From the NCBI GenBank assembly GCA_964451785.1, contig CAYVJG010000001.1:62001-126000 (forward strand): a stretch of 64,000 nucleotides of DNA. The letters run 5' to 3'. The stretch comes from JAJYSO01 sp964451785. GTDB lineage: Bacteria > Bacteroidota > Bacteroidia > Flavobacteriales > Flavobacteriaceae. The notes beneath the pieces are model-generated. The model was not told the DNA's origin. It searched no databases and was given only the letters and a program-made list of their open reading frames with translations. This document shows, one piece after another, positions 7,478 through 17,116 of the stretch (position 1 is its first letter; each line of letters starts with the position of its first letter). The translations under genes were made by a program, and so were the position numbers.

Positions 7478-7978
7478 CTAATCGTGTTGACGCACATAGG
7501 TGAGGTAAGTAAAATCTTGTTTATGGCGATCATCAGCGGGATGGTACTCTTCTTCAATCAATTCCCATTTTTCCAAGTCAAATTCAGGAAAGAACGCATC
7601 GCCTCCGTCAAATTGATGATGAATGCGGGTCAATTCTATTTTGTCAGCATGGGGGAGGGCAAGTTTGTAGATTTGTCCGCCTCCTATAATACAAATTTCA
7701 TCATTTCCTTCGGCTTGTTTGGCAGCATCAAGCGCTTGTTCGATAGAATTTACAACAATACAGCCATCAGCTTTAAAGTCCTTTTGACGCGTCACAATAA
7801 TATGTGTGCGGTTGGGAAGCAGTTCAGGGAAGGTGTCAAAGGTTTTGCGTCCCATAACGATGGGGTGACCTGTGGTGAGTTTTTTAAAGCGCTTAAAATC
7901 GTCGGGTAGATGCCACAGCAAATCGCCATCTTTTCCTAGAGTGTTGTTTTCGCCAGCAGCGGCTATCATTGAGATCAT
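7478..7978 (-). CDS. folA: Dihydrofolate reductase
   Basis: Reduces dihydrofolate to tetrahydrofolate with NADPH. The 166-residue protein opens with MISMIAAAGENNTLGKDGD and shows the active-site stretch LLWHLPDDFKRFK (substrate-binding Asp), the NADPH motif MGRKTFDTFPELLPNR, and IIGGGQIYKLALPHADKIELT. Length is normal for chromosomal DfrA/FolA. Transcribed leftward toward the terminator at 7347-7383 and divergent from the class V aminotransferase gene. A second Met at codon 4 is an alternative start. Confidence 0.95.
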   Translation of the reverse strand: MISMIAAAGENNTLGKDGDLLWHLPDDFKRFKKLTTGHPIVMGRKTFDTFPELLPNRTHIIVTRQKDFKADGCIVVNSIEQALDAAKQAEGNDEICIIGGGQIYKLALPHADKIELTRIHHQFDGGDAFFPEFDLEKWELIEEEYHPADDRHKQDFTYLTYVRQHD

Positions 7979-8033
7979 ACTAAGGTGAATTAAGAATTAA
8001 CAGACTTGGGGTTCAGACCCCAGCCAAATTTAC

Positions 8034-8041
8034 TATTTTTG
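8034..8041 (+). promoter_or_regulatory. -7 box (TAnnTTTG) before the class V aminotransferase
   Basis: TATTTTTG, 19 bases before the ATG at 8060. It lies between the in-frame TTG at 8006 and the ATG, arguing against the longer N-terminus. Confidence 0.45.
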
Positions 8042-8059
8042 AGAGAGAAAACAATTATT

Positions 8060-9133
8060 ATGAAAAATTTAGTAACAGACTTTTCGGCTCTTCAAACCTA
8101 TACCTATTTAAATACACCCGCTACAGGGTTGATCTCTAAGTCGGTAAAAGAATTTAGGCAAAATCATTATGAGGATTTGTGGCAAATGGGGAGTAATTAT
8201 TTTGATGCTAATGCGTTGTTATATGCACAAACACGAGAGTGTATAGCGCAACACTTTGGCGGAAATCCCGAGCGTGTAGCCTTAGTGCCGGCGTTTTCAT
8301 TTGGTTGGAACGCTATTTTAGAAGGCTTGCCTCAATCGAGTAGAGTGTTATTATTACAAGGCGATTATCCCTCGATTAATCGCGCAGTAGCAGCTCGAGG
8401 ATTTCAAATCGATTATGCCAAAATAGATGAAAATTTAGAAGAACATATTTACAATGCTTTTTTGGCCAATCAACCAGATGTGTTTGCTTTTAGTATTGTG
8501 CAGTATCTCAATGGAATTAAAATCGATTTAGATTTTATTAAAAAACTGAAACATGAATTTCCGGATACGTTATTAATAGGAGATGGTACTCAGTATCTCG
8601 GTATGGAGCGCTTTAATTTTAAAGCATCTGGACTTGATGTTTTAGGAGCCAGTGCTTATAAATGGATTGGAGCCGGATTTGGCAATGGCTTTTTTATGTT
8701 TGCTCAAGGTGTTGAAGAGCGTATAGCTCCCAAACATCTAGGTTTTGGTTCTGGGATTGGAAAATACAAATCAGGAGATACACTAATCGGTAAATTCGAA
8801 GGCAGCCATCTCGATGCAGCAAGCATGGGTAGTGTAAAAGTAGCTTTGGAACAGCAACAAATTATTGGTGTAGAGCAAATCGAAAAACAAGTAAGTCAAT
8901 TGGCAGAGAAGGCTAAAAAAAGATTGTCTGATCTCGGGTTGTTAGAGCCGGCTGTCATTAAGCGCAGTCAACATTCATCAATCTTTAATATAAGAGGAGA
9001 TGAACAAGTTTACGATTGGTTAATCGCTAAAAAAATAGTGTGTAGTTTACGAGGCAATGGAATCCGCATTGGTTTTCATTATTACAATACTGAACAGGAT
9101 CTAGATAAATTGTGTAAGTGTTTAAAATCGTAA
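8060..9133 (+). CDS. Class V aminotransferase-family PLP enzyme
   Basis: 357 residues from MKNLVTDFSALQTYTYLNTP, a typical class V (cysteine desulfurase/SufS-like fold) opening. Seen: the cofactor Asp region LLIGDGTQYLGM, and the PLP lysine in GASAYKWIGAGFGNGF. No active-site loop cysteine of a desulfurase is evident, so a transaminase or lyase role is more likely, with substrate unknown. The upstream TTG at 8006 is rejected because a -7 box intervenes. Convergent with the SPOR gene, sharing the terminator at 9147-9186. Confidence 0.85.
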   Translation: MKNLVTDFSALQTYTYLNTPATGLISKSVKEFRQNHYEDLWQMGSNYFDANALLYAQTRECIAQHFGGNPERVALVPAFSFGWNAILEGLPQSSRVLLLQGDYPSINRAVAARGFQIDYAKIDENLEEHIYNAFLANQPDVFAFSIVQYLNGIKIDLDFIKKLKHEFPDTLLIGDGTQYLGMERFNFKASGLDVLGASAYKWIGAGFGNGFFMFAQGVEERIAPKHLGFGSGIGKYKSGDTLIGKFEGSHLDAASMGSVKVALEQQQIIGVEQIEKQVSQLAEKAKKRLSDLGLLEPAVIKRSQHSSIFNIRGDEQVYDWLIAKKIVCSLRGNGIRIGFHYYNTEQDLDKLCKCLKS

Positions 9134-9146
9134 AATGAACTGTAAA

Positions 9147-9186
9147 AAAAAGCACCTTAAAAAAGTTATTTTTCAAGGTGCTTTTT
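9147..9186. terminator. Bidirectional terminator between convergent genes
   Basis: AAAAAGCACCTT (9147-9158) pairs with AAGGTGCTTTTT (9175-9186), giving a 12-bp stem with A and T tracts on either side, placed between the aminotransferase and SPOR genes. Confidence 0.85.
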
Positions 9187-9215
9187 AGGCTGTGAAAGCT
9201 ATTTAAGCTATAATT

Positions 9216-9596
9216 CTATTTGTTGGGTTGAAAAACAAAGGCACTTCTGTATTCCTGTTTAATTTTTAAAAACAAACGATCAGCCTCAATACGATTAACA
9301 TAATCGCCAACCCAAACTTTATAGTTAGGAGATTCATATTCGATACGTATAGGTAAGTTCGAATGTTGATCTTTAAATTGTTGTTCAATCGCCTTTGCTT
9401 GAGAGATGCTATTATAAGACCCCAATTGAATTTTATAACGATGACCGATCTGATTAGCCTTAGTCATTTTGACATTTAAGGTCATTAACTCCTTAATAAG
9501 AGGATTCTCACTAATGTTTACAGAACCAGTTTGGGCAAAACTAGGCGTGCTCAATATCATAAAAAACACAAAACAGGAACCGATTATTTTCTTCAT
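9216..9596 (-). CDS. Secreted SPOR-domain protein
   Basis: 126 residues: a signal peptide ending PSFAQ (about 1-22), then a SPOR-like repeat domain (about 52-123) with RYKIQLGSYNSISQAKAIEQQ and YKVWVGDYVNRIEADRLF. SPOR domains bind glycan strands stripped of stem peptides in peptidoglycan, usually at division sites. With no membrane anchor it is probably periplasmic. Monocistronic on the minus strand; the spacing to the act promoter region (9597-9819) suggests separate control. Confidence 0.85.
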   Translation of the reverse strand: MKKIIGSCFVFFMILSTPSFAQTGSVNISENPLIKELMTLNVKMTKANQIGHRYKIQLGSYNSISQAKAIEQQFKDQHSNLPIRIEYESPNYKVWVGDYVNRIEADRLFLKIKQEYRSAFVFQPNK

Positions 9597-9722
9597 AATG
9601 ATTTAGTTTAGAGTACAAATATAGGTTTATTGGTGTAAATGAAAGGTAAAACAAGTTATTTAGAAACGATATAAATTAACCATTAACAGGGCGGTTCCAA
9701 TACTAAAATCGATAGGATGTAT

Positions 9723-9730
9723 TACTTTTG
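9723..9730 (+). promoter_or_regulatory. -7 box of the act-cox operon promoter
   Basis: TACTTTTG matches TAnnTTTG about 90 bases before the actA ATG, leaving a leader of about 80 bases. No clear TTG -33 element is present at the expected spacing. Confidence 0.5.
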
Positions 9731-9819
9731 CACAAGACTTTACAGCCCTTTTAAGGCTAAAAGATCGTAACCTCTTCATTATAAAAAAGATACTTAAAAG
9801 GAGTTAATTTAAACATAGT

Positions 9820-11172
9820 ATGAAAAAGCAGAGTATCCCATTCTCCATTGCCAAAGTGCTACTGTTGACAGTAGCCGTTCTGTTTTCATTTTCTCAGCCT
9901 TCGTTTGCACAAGATGCTAAAGATGCTGGGGCGCAAACTGAAGCTAAAGAAAGCAGTGCCGATGCAGGATCGTCGTTAGGAGACGCGGCAAAAGGTAAAG
10001 AGTTGTTTAATTCGAATTGTGCAGCTTGTCATAAACGTTATAAACGTTCAACAGGTCCGGCTTTGCACGGTATTACTGACAAGGTTGAATTGCAGTGGAT
10101 TTATGATTGGGTTCATAATAGTACTGCAATGATTAAAGCAGGTGATGCACAAGCGGTAGCTATTTATGAGGAATACAATCATGTAGCGATGACGCATTTC
10201 CCACAATTGTCTGAGGCAGATATTAATAATATCTTGGCTTATGTGGAACAACCTAAGCCTGAACCTAAAGTTGCTGTTGCGGCTACTGGAACTGCTGCGC
10301 AAAATGCAACCTCTAATGGCGGTGGCATGTCAGCAAGTGTAGTGTTAGGTCTGTTGGCTGTGGTGCTTGTTTTGTTAGTGGTTATTTTAGCGCTTGTAAA
10401 TAAAACTTTATTGCGTTTTGCTAAAGAACAGGGGATTACTGTTGTTGGGGCTGAAAAAGAACAACGCAAGCCATTGTGGAGAATGATAGTTGAAAATCAA
10501 TTTATTGCGATTGTATTTTCAGTTGTTGTGATGCTTGTGGGAAGTTACTGGGTGTATTACTACTTGATGCAAGTGGGTGTAGATCAAGGGTATCAACCTG
10601 TTCAGCCTATTCATTTTTCACACAGAATTCACGCTGGAGATAATCAGATAGAATGTAAATACTGTCACTATTCTGCACGTGTGTCAAAAACATCAGGTGT
10701 TCCTTCACTAAATGTATGTATGAACTGTCATAAAGCTATTTCTGAAGTAGCTCCTGAGACAGCTACTAAAGAATACTCTAAAGAATATTACGATTCTCAA
10801 ATCGCAAAATTATACGATGCTGTAGGTTGGGATCCGGCTACACATCAATATACAGGTGAAACTCATCCGGTAAAATGGGTGCGTATTCACAACTTACCAG
10901 ACTTTGCATATTTTAATCACTCTCAACACGTGATGGTTGGTAAAATTGATTGCCAAAAATGTCACGGTGAAATTGAAAAAATGGAAGTGGTTGAGCAACA
11001 TGCTAAGTTGACTATGGGTTGGTGTATTGAATGCCACCGTACAACCAACGTTAAAATGGAAGGTAATAAGTATTACGAAAAAATTCACGAGCAATTATCT
11101 AAGAAGTATGGCGTAGAGCAATTAACTGAAGCACAAATGGGTGGTTTAGAGTGTGGACGTTGCCATTACTAA
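9820..11172 (+). CDS. actA: Alternative complex III subunit ActA, multiheme cytochrome c with N-terminal monoheme domain
   Basis: Electron-transfer subunit of the quinol:cytochrome c oxidoreductase. In 450 aa: signal peptide (1-31, ending SFAQ), a monoheme cytochrome c domain with CAACH at 67-71, a Gly/Ala linker, a transmembrane segment (about 170-195), a second one (about 226-250), then five CxxCH sites: CKYCH, CMNCH, CQKCH, CIECH and CGRCH. That gives six heme c motifs in all. The five-heme part is the classic ActA; the N-terminal cytochrome domain makes this a fused form. First gene of a rightward operon with actB 26 bases downstream. Heme attachment needs the CcsBA system encoded at 54897-58193. 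Confidence 0.93.
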   Translation: MKKQSIPFSIAKVLLLTVAVLFSFSQPSFAQDAKDAGAQTEAKESSADAGSSLGDAAKGKELFNSNCAACHKRYKRSTGPALHGITDKVELQWIYDWVHNSTAMIKAGDAQAVAIYEEYNHVAMTHFPQLSEADINNILAYVEQPKPEPKVAVAATGTAAQNATSNGGGMSASVVLGLLAVVLVLLVVILALVNKTLLRFAKEQGITVVGAEKEQRKPLWRMIVENQFIAIVFSVVVMLVGSYWVYYYLMQVGVDQGYQPVQPIHFSHRIHAGDNQIECKYCHYSARVSKTSGVPSLNVCMNCHKAISEVAPETATKEYSKEYYDSQIAKLYDAVGWDPATHQYTGETHPVKWVRIHNLPDFAYFNHSQHVMVGKIDCQKCHGEIEKMEVVEQHAKLTMGWCIECHRTTNVKMEGNKYYEKIHEQLSKKYGVEQLTEAQMGGLECGRCHY

Positions 11173-11198
11173 TTTAATAATTTTAAGCGGTATAAATT

Positions 11199-14100
11199 AT
11201 GTCATCAAATAATAAAAAATATTGGAGTACGATTGAGGAGCTTGAAGGTAATGATGCTGTTAATAAAGTTCTTCGTCAAAAGGAATTCGCTGAAGATTTG
11301 CCAATTGAGGACTTCTTAGGTGATAAAAAAACTTTAGGAAAAAGTAAAACGACACGTCGTGACTTTTTAAAGTTTGTCGGCTTTGGTACTGCAGCAGCAT
11401 CCTTAGCAGCTTGTGAGGGGCCTGTAGTAAAAACAGTTCCTTATGTAGTTCAACCTAAACGTATTTTTCCGGGAGTTGCTAACTATTATGCGACCTCAAT
11501 AGCGGATGGATTTGATTTTTCACGTTTATTGATTAAAACACGTGAATCTCGCCCGATCAAAGTAGATAAAAACTATATGAGTGGTCCAAATACAGGAACT
11601 AATGCTCGTGCGCATGCTTCTGTATTGTCACTTTATGATTATCAACGTTTACAAGAGCCTCAAATAGATCATAAAGATGCTTCTTGGAAAGATCTCGATG
11701 CAGCTGTAAAAAGCGGATTGCAAAACGCTAAAGGTGAAGTGGTCTTGTTAACACAAACCTTTGCAAGTCCAACTACAGCTAAATTAATAAAAGAATTTTC
11801 TCAAAAATATAACGCGCGTCATGTGGTTTATGATGCGGTTTCTGAAGATCATGTATTGAATGCGTTTAAAGCTAAATACGGTTATAGAGCGCTTCCTGAA
11901 TATGATTTTTCAACAGCTAAAACTATTGTTTCAGTTGGTGCTGATATCCTTGGAGATTGGCAAGGTGGAGGTTATGATGTAACCTATGCTAAAAGCCGTA
12001 ATCCTGAGCAAGATCAAATGTCTCGTCACATTCAATTTGAGGCGAACATGACCTTGAGTGGTGCTAAAGCTGATAAACGTGTGTTGACAACGCCGTCAGA
12101 GCAAAAGCAAGTTTTAGTAGCGCTTTATCAATATGTAGTTAATGGCTCTTCAGCTGTTAAGCTTTCAAAAGAACTTACGGCAGCCGTTAAAAATGCAGCT
12201 AGTCAATTAAAATCTGCTGGGCGTAATGCTGTGGTGGTTTCAGGTATTCCATCAACAGATGCTCAGGTTTTAGTGTTAGCTATTAATGAAGCTTTAAACA
12301 GTCGTATTATTGATGTTGATAACCCACGGTTAACGCGTCAGGGAAATAATGACGCGGTTAATAAGTTGGTTAAAGATATGAATGCCGGTAAAATTGGAGC
12401 TGTACTCATTGCTGGTGTTAACCCTGCTTATAGCTTGCCAAATGCAGATGCGTTTGCAGCAGGTTTGAAAAAAGTAGCTTTGTCTGTTTCGTTTGCTATG
12501 AAAGCTGATGACACAGCAAGCCTTTGTAAATATGTGGCTACAACTTCTCATTTCTTAGAAAATTGGGGAGATGTTCGTTTTTCTAAAAACGCATACAGTT
12601 TGATGCAGCCTACAATTCAAACCTTGTTTAATACGCGTCAATTCCAACAATCATTATTGGCTTGGTTAGATAAAGATGTAAAATATTACGATTACTTACG
12701 TCAAAACTGGGAGAACTCAATCTTAGGAGGAACTTCTTGGAACACTGCTTTACACGATGGTGTTTTTGAAAGTAAATCACCTGCAACTCCACAACAAGAT
12801 GTGACTTCCGATGAAACTGTTGAAGTAACCCCTTCTGTAAATGCAGGATCAGCTGCACGTAATTTATTGCGCACATCTAAAAAAGCTAAAGGTTTTGAAT
12901 TAACTTTATATACATCAGTAGCTTTAGGTGATGGTACACAAGCAAACAACCCTTGGTTGCAAGAATTGCCAGATCCAATTACACGTACTACTTGGGATAA
13001 CTTTGTAACCATGTCAATGCGTGATGCTAAAAAGCTAGGTGTCAAAAATTATCACGTGTCAAATGGCGCCTTAAATGGTAGCTATGTCAATGTGAAACTG
13101 GGCGGTACTACAGTTAAAAAAGTGCCTGTTATCATTCAACCGGGGCAAGCACCGGGTACAATTGGTTTAGCATTGGGTTATGGTCGTAAGGCTGGAATCC
13201 AAAAAGAAATGCAAACTGGGGTTAACGCTTATCCGCTTTATAAAAATTTCAGTGCTACTCAAGATGTGAGCGTTGAACTAGTGGAAGGTGATCACGAATT
13301 TGCTTGTACACAGTTACAAAATACAATGGTAGGTCGTACAATTGTTAACGAAACTACTTTTAAAACTTATAAGTCAAAAGGACGCGAAGAGTGGAATCCG
13401 ATTCCAACAACCGAATACGATCACGAACACGTTTCTGTACGCGGTAATAAAGCTGACTTGTGGACTTCGTTTGATGACACTATTGGACCGCACTTCAATA
13501 TGTCAATCGACTTAAATACCTGTACAGGTTGTGGGGCTTGTGTTATCGCATGTCACTCTGAAAACAACGTGCCGGTAGTTGGTAAAACTGAGGTGCGTAA
13601 ATTTAGAGATATGCACTGGTTGCGTATTGACCGTTACTACGCTTCAGAAGATATATTTGCTAACGAGAAAGAAGAACTTAAAAATCTTCCTGCATTTGAT
13701 AGCTATGAAGCTGTTGAAACACCAGGATACGATAATCCTGAAGTTGCTTTCCAACCGGTGATGTGTCAACACTGTAATCACGCACCATGTGAAACGGTTT
13801 GTCCTGTAGCTGCAATTACTCACGGTCGTCAAGGTCAAAACCAAATGATTTATAACCGTTGTGTAGGTACGCGTTACTGTGCAAACAACTGTCCTTATAA
13901 AGTACGTCGTTTCAACTGGTTCTTGTACAAAGAAAACGATGAGTTTGATTACAACATGAACAACGAGTTGGGACGTATGGTTCTCAATCCAGATGTAACC
14001 GTTCGTTCACGTGGCGTTATGGAGAAATGTTCATTGTGTATTCAATTGACACAAAAAACCATTCTTGACGCTAAACGTTCAGGTCGTGCTATTGAAGATG

Positions 14101-14279
14101 GCGAGTTTTATACCGCTTGTTCACGCGCTTGTGACACAGGAGCCATTACCTTTGGCGATGTAAATATCGAAGGATCAGAAATCAACAAGAAACGCGATGA
14201 TGATCGTATGTATCGTTTGTTAGAAGATCTTGGCACACGTCCAAATGTTATGTACCAAACATTGGTTAAGAATAAGTAA
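11199..14279 (+). CDS. actB: Alternative complex III subunit ActB, iron-sulfur protein
   Basis: 1026 aa peripheral periplasmic subunit. Seen: a TAT-like motif TTRRDFLKFVGF at about 51-62, an N-terminal molybdopterin-oxidoreductase-like domain, then a C-terminal ferredoxin domain with cysteine clusters CTGCGACVIACH, CQHCNHAPCETVCP, CVGTRYCANNCP and CSLCIQ...C. In ActB proteins the first domain is known to lack the molybdenum cofactor, so the usual name 'molybdopterin oxidoreductase' misleads. Electrons pass through its iron-sulfur clusters. Located between actA and actC in the conserved order. Confidence 0.95.
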   Translation: MSSNNKKYWSTIEELEGNDAVNKVLRQKEFAEDLPIEDFLGDKKTLGKSKTTRRDFLKFVGFGTAAASLAACEGPVVKTVPYVVQPKRIFPGVANYYATSIADGFDFSRLLIKTRESRPIKVDKNYMSGPNTGTNARAHASVLSLYDYQRLQEPQIDHKDASWKDLDAAVKSGLQNAKGEVVLLTQTFASPTTAKLIKEFSQKYNARHVVYDAVSEDHVLNAFKAKYGYRALPEYDFSTAKTIVSVGADILGDWQGGGYDVTYAKSRNPEQDQMSRHIQFEANMTLSGAKADKRVLTTPSEQKQVLVALYQYVVNGSSAVKLSKELTAAVKNAASQLKSAGRNAVVVSGIPSTDAQVLVLAINEALNSRIIDVDNPRLTRQGNNDAVNKLVKDMNAGKIGAVLIAGVNPAYSLPNADAFAAGLKKVALSVSFAMKADDTASLCKYVATTSHFLENWGDVRFSKNAYSLMQPTIQTLFNTRQFQQSLLAWLDKDVKYYDYLRQNWENSILGGTSWNTALHDGVFESKSPATPQQDVTSDETVEVTPSVNAGSAARNLLRTSKKAKGFELTLYTSVALGDGTQANNPWLQELPDPITRTTWDNFVTMSMRDAKKLGVKNYHVSNGALNGSYVNVKLGGTTVKKVPVIIQPGQAPGTIGLALGYGRKAGIQKEMQTGVNAYPLYKNFSATQDVSVELVEGDHEFACTQLQNTMVGRTIVNETTFKTYKSKGREEWNPIPTTEYDHEHVSVRGNKADLWTSFDDTIGPHFNMSIDLNTCTGCGACVIACHSENNVPVVGKTEVRKFRDMHWLRIDRYYASEDIFANEKEELKNLPAFDSYEAVETPGYDNPEVAFQPVMCQHCNHAPCETVCPVAAITHGRQGQNQMIYNRCVGTRYCANNCPYKVRRFNWFLYKENDEFDYNMNNELGRMVLNPDVTVRSRGVMEKCSLCIQLTQKTILDAKRSGRAIEDGEFYTACSRACDTGAITFGDVNIEGSEINKKRDDDRMYRLLEDLGTRPNVMYQTLVKNK

Positions 14280-14330
14280 GAATAATAAATAGAATTAAAT
14301 AGGTTAAACCCATTATTAAGCATTAATAAT

Positions 14331-15833
14331 ATGTCGTTACACCACTATGAAGCACCGATAAGAGAGCCGCTCGTTTTAGGCGATAAGAGTTACCATGATG
14401 TCAGTAAAGATATCGGTGCTCCGGTTTTTGGAAAAGCCAATAAATCTTGGTGGATAGTTTTCTCGATTGCCTTAGTCGCCTTTATTTGGGGCTTAGGTTG
14501 CATCATTTATCTCGTCTCTACCGGTATCGGGTCTTGGGGACTTAACAAAACCATTGGATGGGCTTGGGATATTACCAACTTCGTTTGGTGGGTAGGTATC
14601 GGGCACGCCGGTACTTTGATTTCAGCTGTATTGTTGTTATTCCGTCAAAAATGGCGTATGGCAGTAAACCGTTCAGCTGAGGCAATGACTATTTTTGCGG
14701 TTATCCAAGCTGGTTTGTTCCCAATTATTCACATGGGTCGCCCTTGGTTAGCTTACTGGGTGTTACCAATCCCTAACCAATTTGGGTCTTTGTGGATTAA
14801 CTTTAACTCGCCGTTGCTTTGGGACGTATTCGCCATTTCAACATACTTGTCAGTATCATTAGTATTCTGGTATACCGGTTTACTTCCTGACTTTGCCATG
14901 TTGCGTGATACCACTAAAAATGAATTCCAAAAGAAAATTTACGGTATCTTGAGTTTTGGTTGGTCAGGTCGTGCTAAAGACTGGCAACGTTTTGAAGAAG
15001 TATCATTAGTATTAGCTGGTTTGGCAACACCGTTGGTATTGTCAGTACACACCACGGTATCATTTGACTTCGCAACTTCAGTTGTTCCAGGATGGCACAG
15101 TACCATTTATCCGCCTTACTTTGTTGCGGGGGCTATCTTCTCAGGATTTGCTATGGTACAAACCTTATTGATTATCATGCGTAAGGTGTCAAACTTAGAA
15201 AGCTATATTACGGTATTACATATTGAATATATGAATAAAGTAATCTTGTTAACCGGTGGTATTGTGGCTGTGGCTTATGCTACAGAATACTTTATCGCTT
15301 GGTATTCAGGAAGCTCTTTTGAAAACTATACCTATTTATCATATGGTGCAGCAACCGGTCCTTACTGGTGGGCATTCTGGGCATTGATCTTGTGTAATAG
15401 TGTTATTCCGATGGTGTTATTCATCAAAAAAGTAAGACGCAATATTTTCTTGACCTTTATCATTGCTTTAATTATTAATATCGGTATGTGGTTTGAACGT
15501 TTTGATATTATTGTAATTAACTTGAGTCACGATCGTTTACCATCGTCTTGGGCAATGTTCTCTCCAACCTTTATCGATATAGGTATTTATGTTGGAACAA
15601 TAGGGTTCTTCTTTGTCTTATTCTTACTTTACGCACGTACATTCCCTGTAATTGCACAAGCTGAGATTAAAACAATTTTGAAAACATCAGGTATTAATTA
15701 TAAACGTTTACGTGCTGAACATGGTGATAGTGTTTCACATGCTTATTTAGATCCGTCAAAAGCACCGAAAGAAAATAAAGATTCACATTTGGATTCTTCA
15801 GCAGAGGATAATTCAAATTTGGATAATAATTAA
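14331..15833 (+). CDS. actC: Alternative complex III subunit ActC, NrfD/PsrC-like quinol-binding membrane protein
   Basis: 500 aa integral membrane subunit of the NrfD family. About ten hydrophobic segments are visible from residue 43 on, with NrfD-like stretches WWVGIGHAGTLISAVLLLF and FPIIHMGRPWLAYWVLPIP. The C-terminus is hydrophilic (SKAPKENKDSHLDSSAEDN). ActC carries the quinol site and a putative proton path. It starts 51 bases after actB in the operon. Confidence 0.95.
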   Translation: MSLHHYEAPIREPLVLGDKSYHDVSKDIGAPVFGKANKSWWIVFSIALVAFIWGLGCIIYLVSTGIGSWGLNKTIGWAWDITNFVWWVGIGHAGTLISAVLLLFRQKWRMAVNRSAEAMTIFAVIQAGLFPIIHMGRPWLAYWVLPIPNQFGSLWINFNSPLLWDVFAISTYLSVSLVFWYTGLLPDFAMLRDTTKNEFQKKIYGILSFGWSGRAKDWQRFEEVSLVLAGLATPLVLSVHTTVSFDFATSVVPGWHSTIYPPYFVAGAIFSGFAMVQTLLIIMRKVSNLESYITVLHIEYMNKVILLTGGIVAVAYATEYFIAWYSGSSFENYTYLSYGAATGPYWWAFWALILCNSVIPMVLFIKKVRRNIFLTFIIALIINIGMWFERFDIIVINLSHDRLPSSWAMFSPTFIDIGIYVGTIGFFFVLFLLYARTFPVIAQAEIKTILKTSGINYKRLRAEHGDSVSHAYLDPSKAPKENKDSHLDSSAEDNSNLDNN

Positions 15834-15892
15834 TTATCATAAATTAGTAAGTATGGCTGGTAAGGCCCTTAACCATAAAACAATTAATTAGT

Positions 15893-16414
15893 ATGTCAAA
15901 GCTAATCCATGCACTTTATACAGATGATGACCTTGTTTTAGAGGCCGTTAAAGAAGCTCGCGGAGCAAACTACAAGGTGAAGGAAGTGTTTAGTCCTTTC
16001 CCTATTCACGGTCTTGATAAAGCATTGGGGCTTAAACCAACCCGTATTGCAATAACCTCATTTCTTTATGCGTTGGTCGGATTGTCATTAGCTATTTGGA
16101 TGACCGATTATATGATGATTCAAGATTTTCCACAAAACATTGGTGGTAAACCGAGTTTTAGTTTTATTCAAAACATGCCTTCTTTTGTGGTGGTTATGTT
16201 TGAGTTAACGGTATTTTTTGCCGCTCACTTTATGGTAATTACCTTTTATATGCGCAGCAGATTATGGCCGTTTAAAAAGGCTGAAAACCCTGATCCACGC
16301 ACTTGTGATGATCATTTCTTAATGGAAGTGGCTGTAGGAAATCACGATGTAGAAGAATTGAAAAAGTTTTTAAACGGCACAGGTGCTGTTGACATTAAAC
16401 TTATAAACGAATAA
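15893..16414 (+). CDS. actD: Alternative complex III subunit ActD (DUF3341)
   Basis: 173 aa with two transmembrane helices (about 55-75 and 100-122) between an N-terminal ferredoxin-like domain (ALYTDDDLVLEAVKEARGA...VFSPFPIHGLDKALGL) and a short C-terminal tail. The motif PFPIHGLD is typical of the family. No cofactor-binding motif is visible; its role is structural in known complexes. The next gene starts 6 bases after its stop. Confidence 0.94.
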   Translation: MSKLIHALYTDDDLVLEAVKEARGANYKVKEVFSPFPIHGLDKALGLKPTRIAITSFLYALVGLSLAIWMTDYMMIQDFPQNIGGKPSFSFIQNMPSFVVVMFELTVFFAAHFMVITFYMRSRLWPFKKAENPDPRTCDDHFLMEVAVGNHDVEELKKFLNGTGAVDIKLINE

Positions 16415-16420
16415 GCAACC

Positions 16421-17086
16421 ATGAAAAGTATTTTTAAAAACATATTGGTAATTGCTGTAGCTGTAAGTGCTACCGCATGCTTTAATAAAAAGCAAAGAAA
16501 TTACGAGTATTTCCCGGATATGTATCAATCTCCGAGTTATGAAACTTATGGTGATTATTCGGTATTTCCTCAAGGACAAGAAGCGATGGCTCCTGTTGAA
16601 GGAACTATCTCTCGTGGCTGGACGGTTCCTGACTATCCAGATACCTTTGAAGGTAAGCAATTGGCTGGGGCTAATATGAAAAATCCATTACCTTACACTG
16701 AACGCAATGTTGAGGCTGGTAAAGCTTTATACGATATTTACTGCGCAATTTGTCACGGTAAAAAAGGAGATGGTAAAGGCCCGTTAACCACTCGCGAAAA
16801 AATTCTTGGTATTCCAGGATTTGATGATCCAAACCGTAACATTACTGATGGCGATGTCTATCACGTCGTGTATTACGGATTGAATAATATGGGATCTTAT
16901 GCTTCTCAAACTACACATAAAGAACGTTGGCAAATCATTCATTATGTAATGACCTTGAAAGATCAACTCTTAGGTCATCCTAAGCGTCCGTTTGAGAAGG
17001 ATACAACCGTAAACAGTGAGCACTTTGACGGAGAAATTACACCGGTTATCGGTCGTCAGGTCATGGTCTCAAAAACACAGAAGTAA
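16421..17086 (+). CDS. actE: Alternative complex III subunit ActE, monoheme cytochrome c lipoprotein
   Basis: 221 aa. Seen: a lipoprotein signal peptide with lipobox Cys at residue 20 (VSATAC), then a class I cytochrome c domain with CAICHGKKGDGKGP (heme c motif at about 108-112) and a likely Met ligand in GLNNMGSYA. It should be anchored by lipid on the periplasmic face and pass electrons toward the oxidase. Needs LspA for maturation. Confidence 0.95.
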   Translation: MKSIFKNILVIAVAVSATACFNKKQRNYEYFPDMYQSPSYETYGDYSVFPQGQEAMAPVEGTISRGWTVPDYPDTFEGKQLAGANMKNPLPYTERNVEAGKALYDIYCAICHGKKGDGKGPLTTREKILGIPGFDDPNRNITDGDVYHVVYYGLNNMGSYASQTTHKERWQIIHYVMTLKDQLLGHPKRPFEKDTTVNSEHFDGEITPVIGRQVMVSKTQK

Positions 17087-17116
17087 ATAGTTAATATTAT
17101 TATTAGTTAGAGGAAT

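Noticed and set aside
11199..14279. ActB as a molybdenum enzyme
   Set aside because: The domain resembles molybdopterin oxidoreductases, but ActB proteins are known to lack the cofactor.
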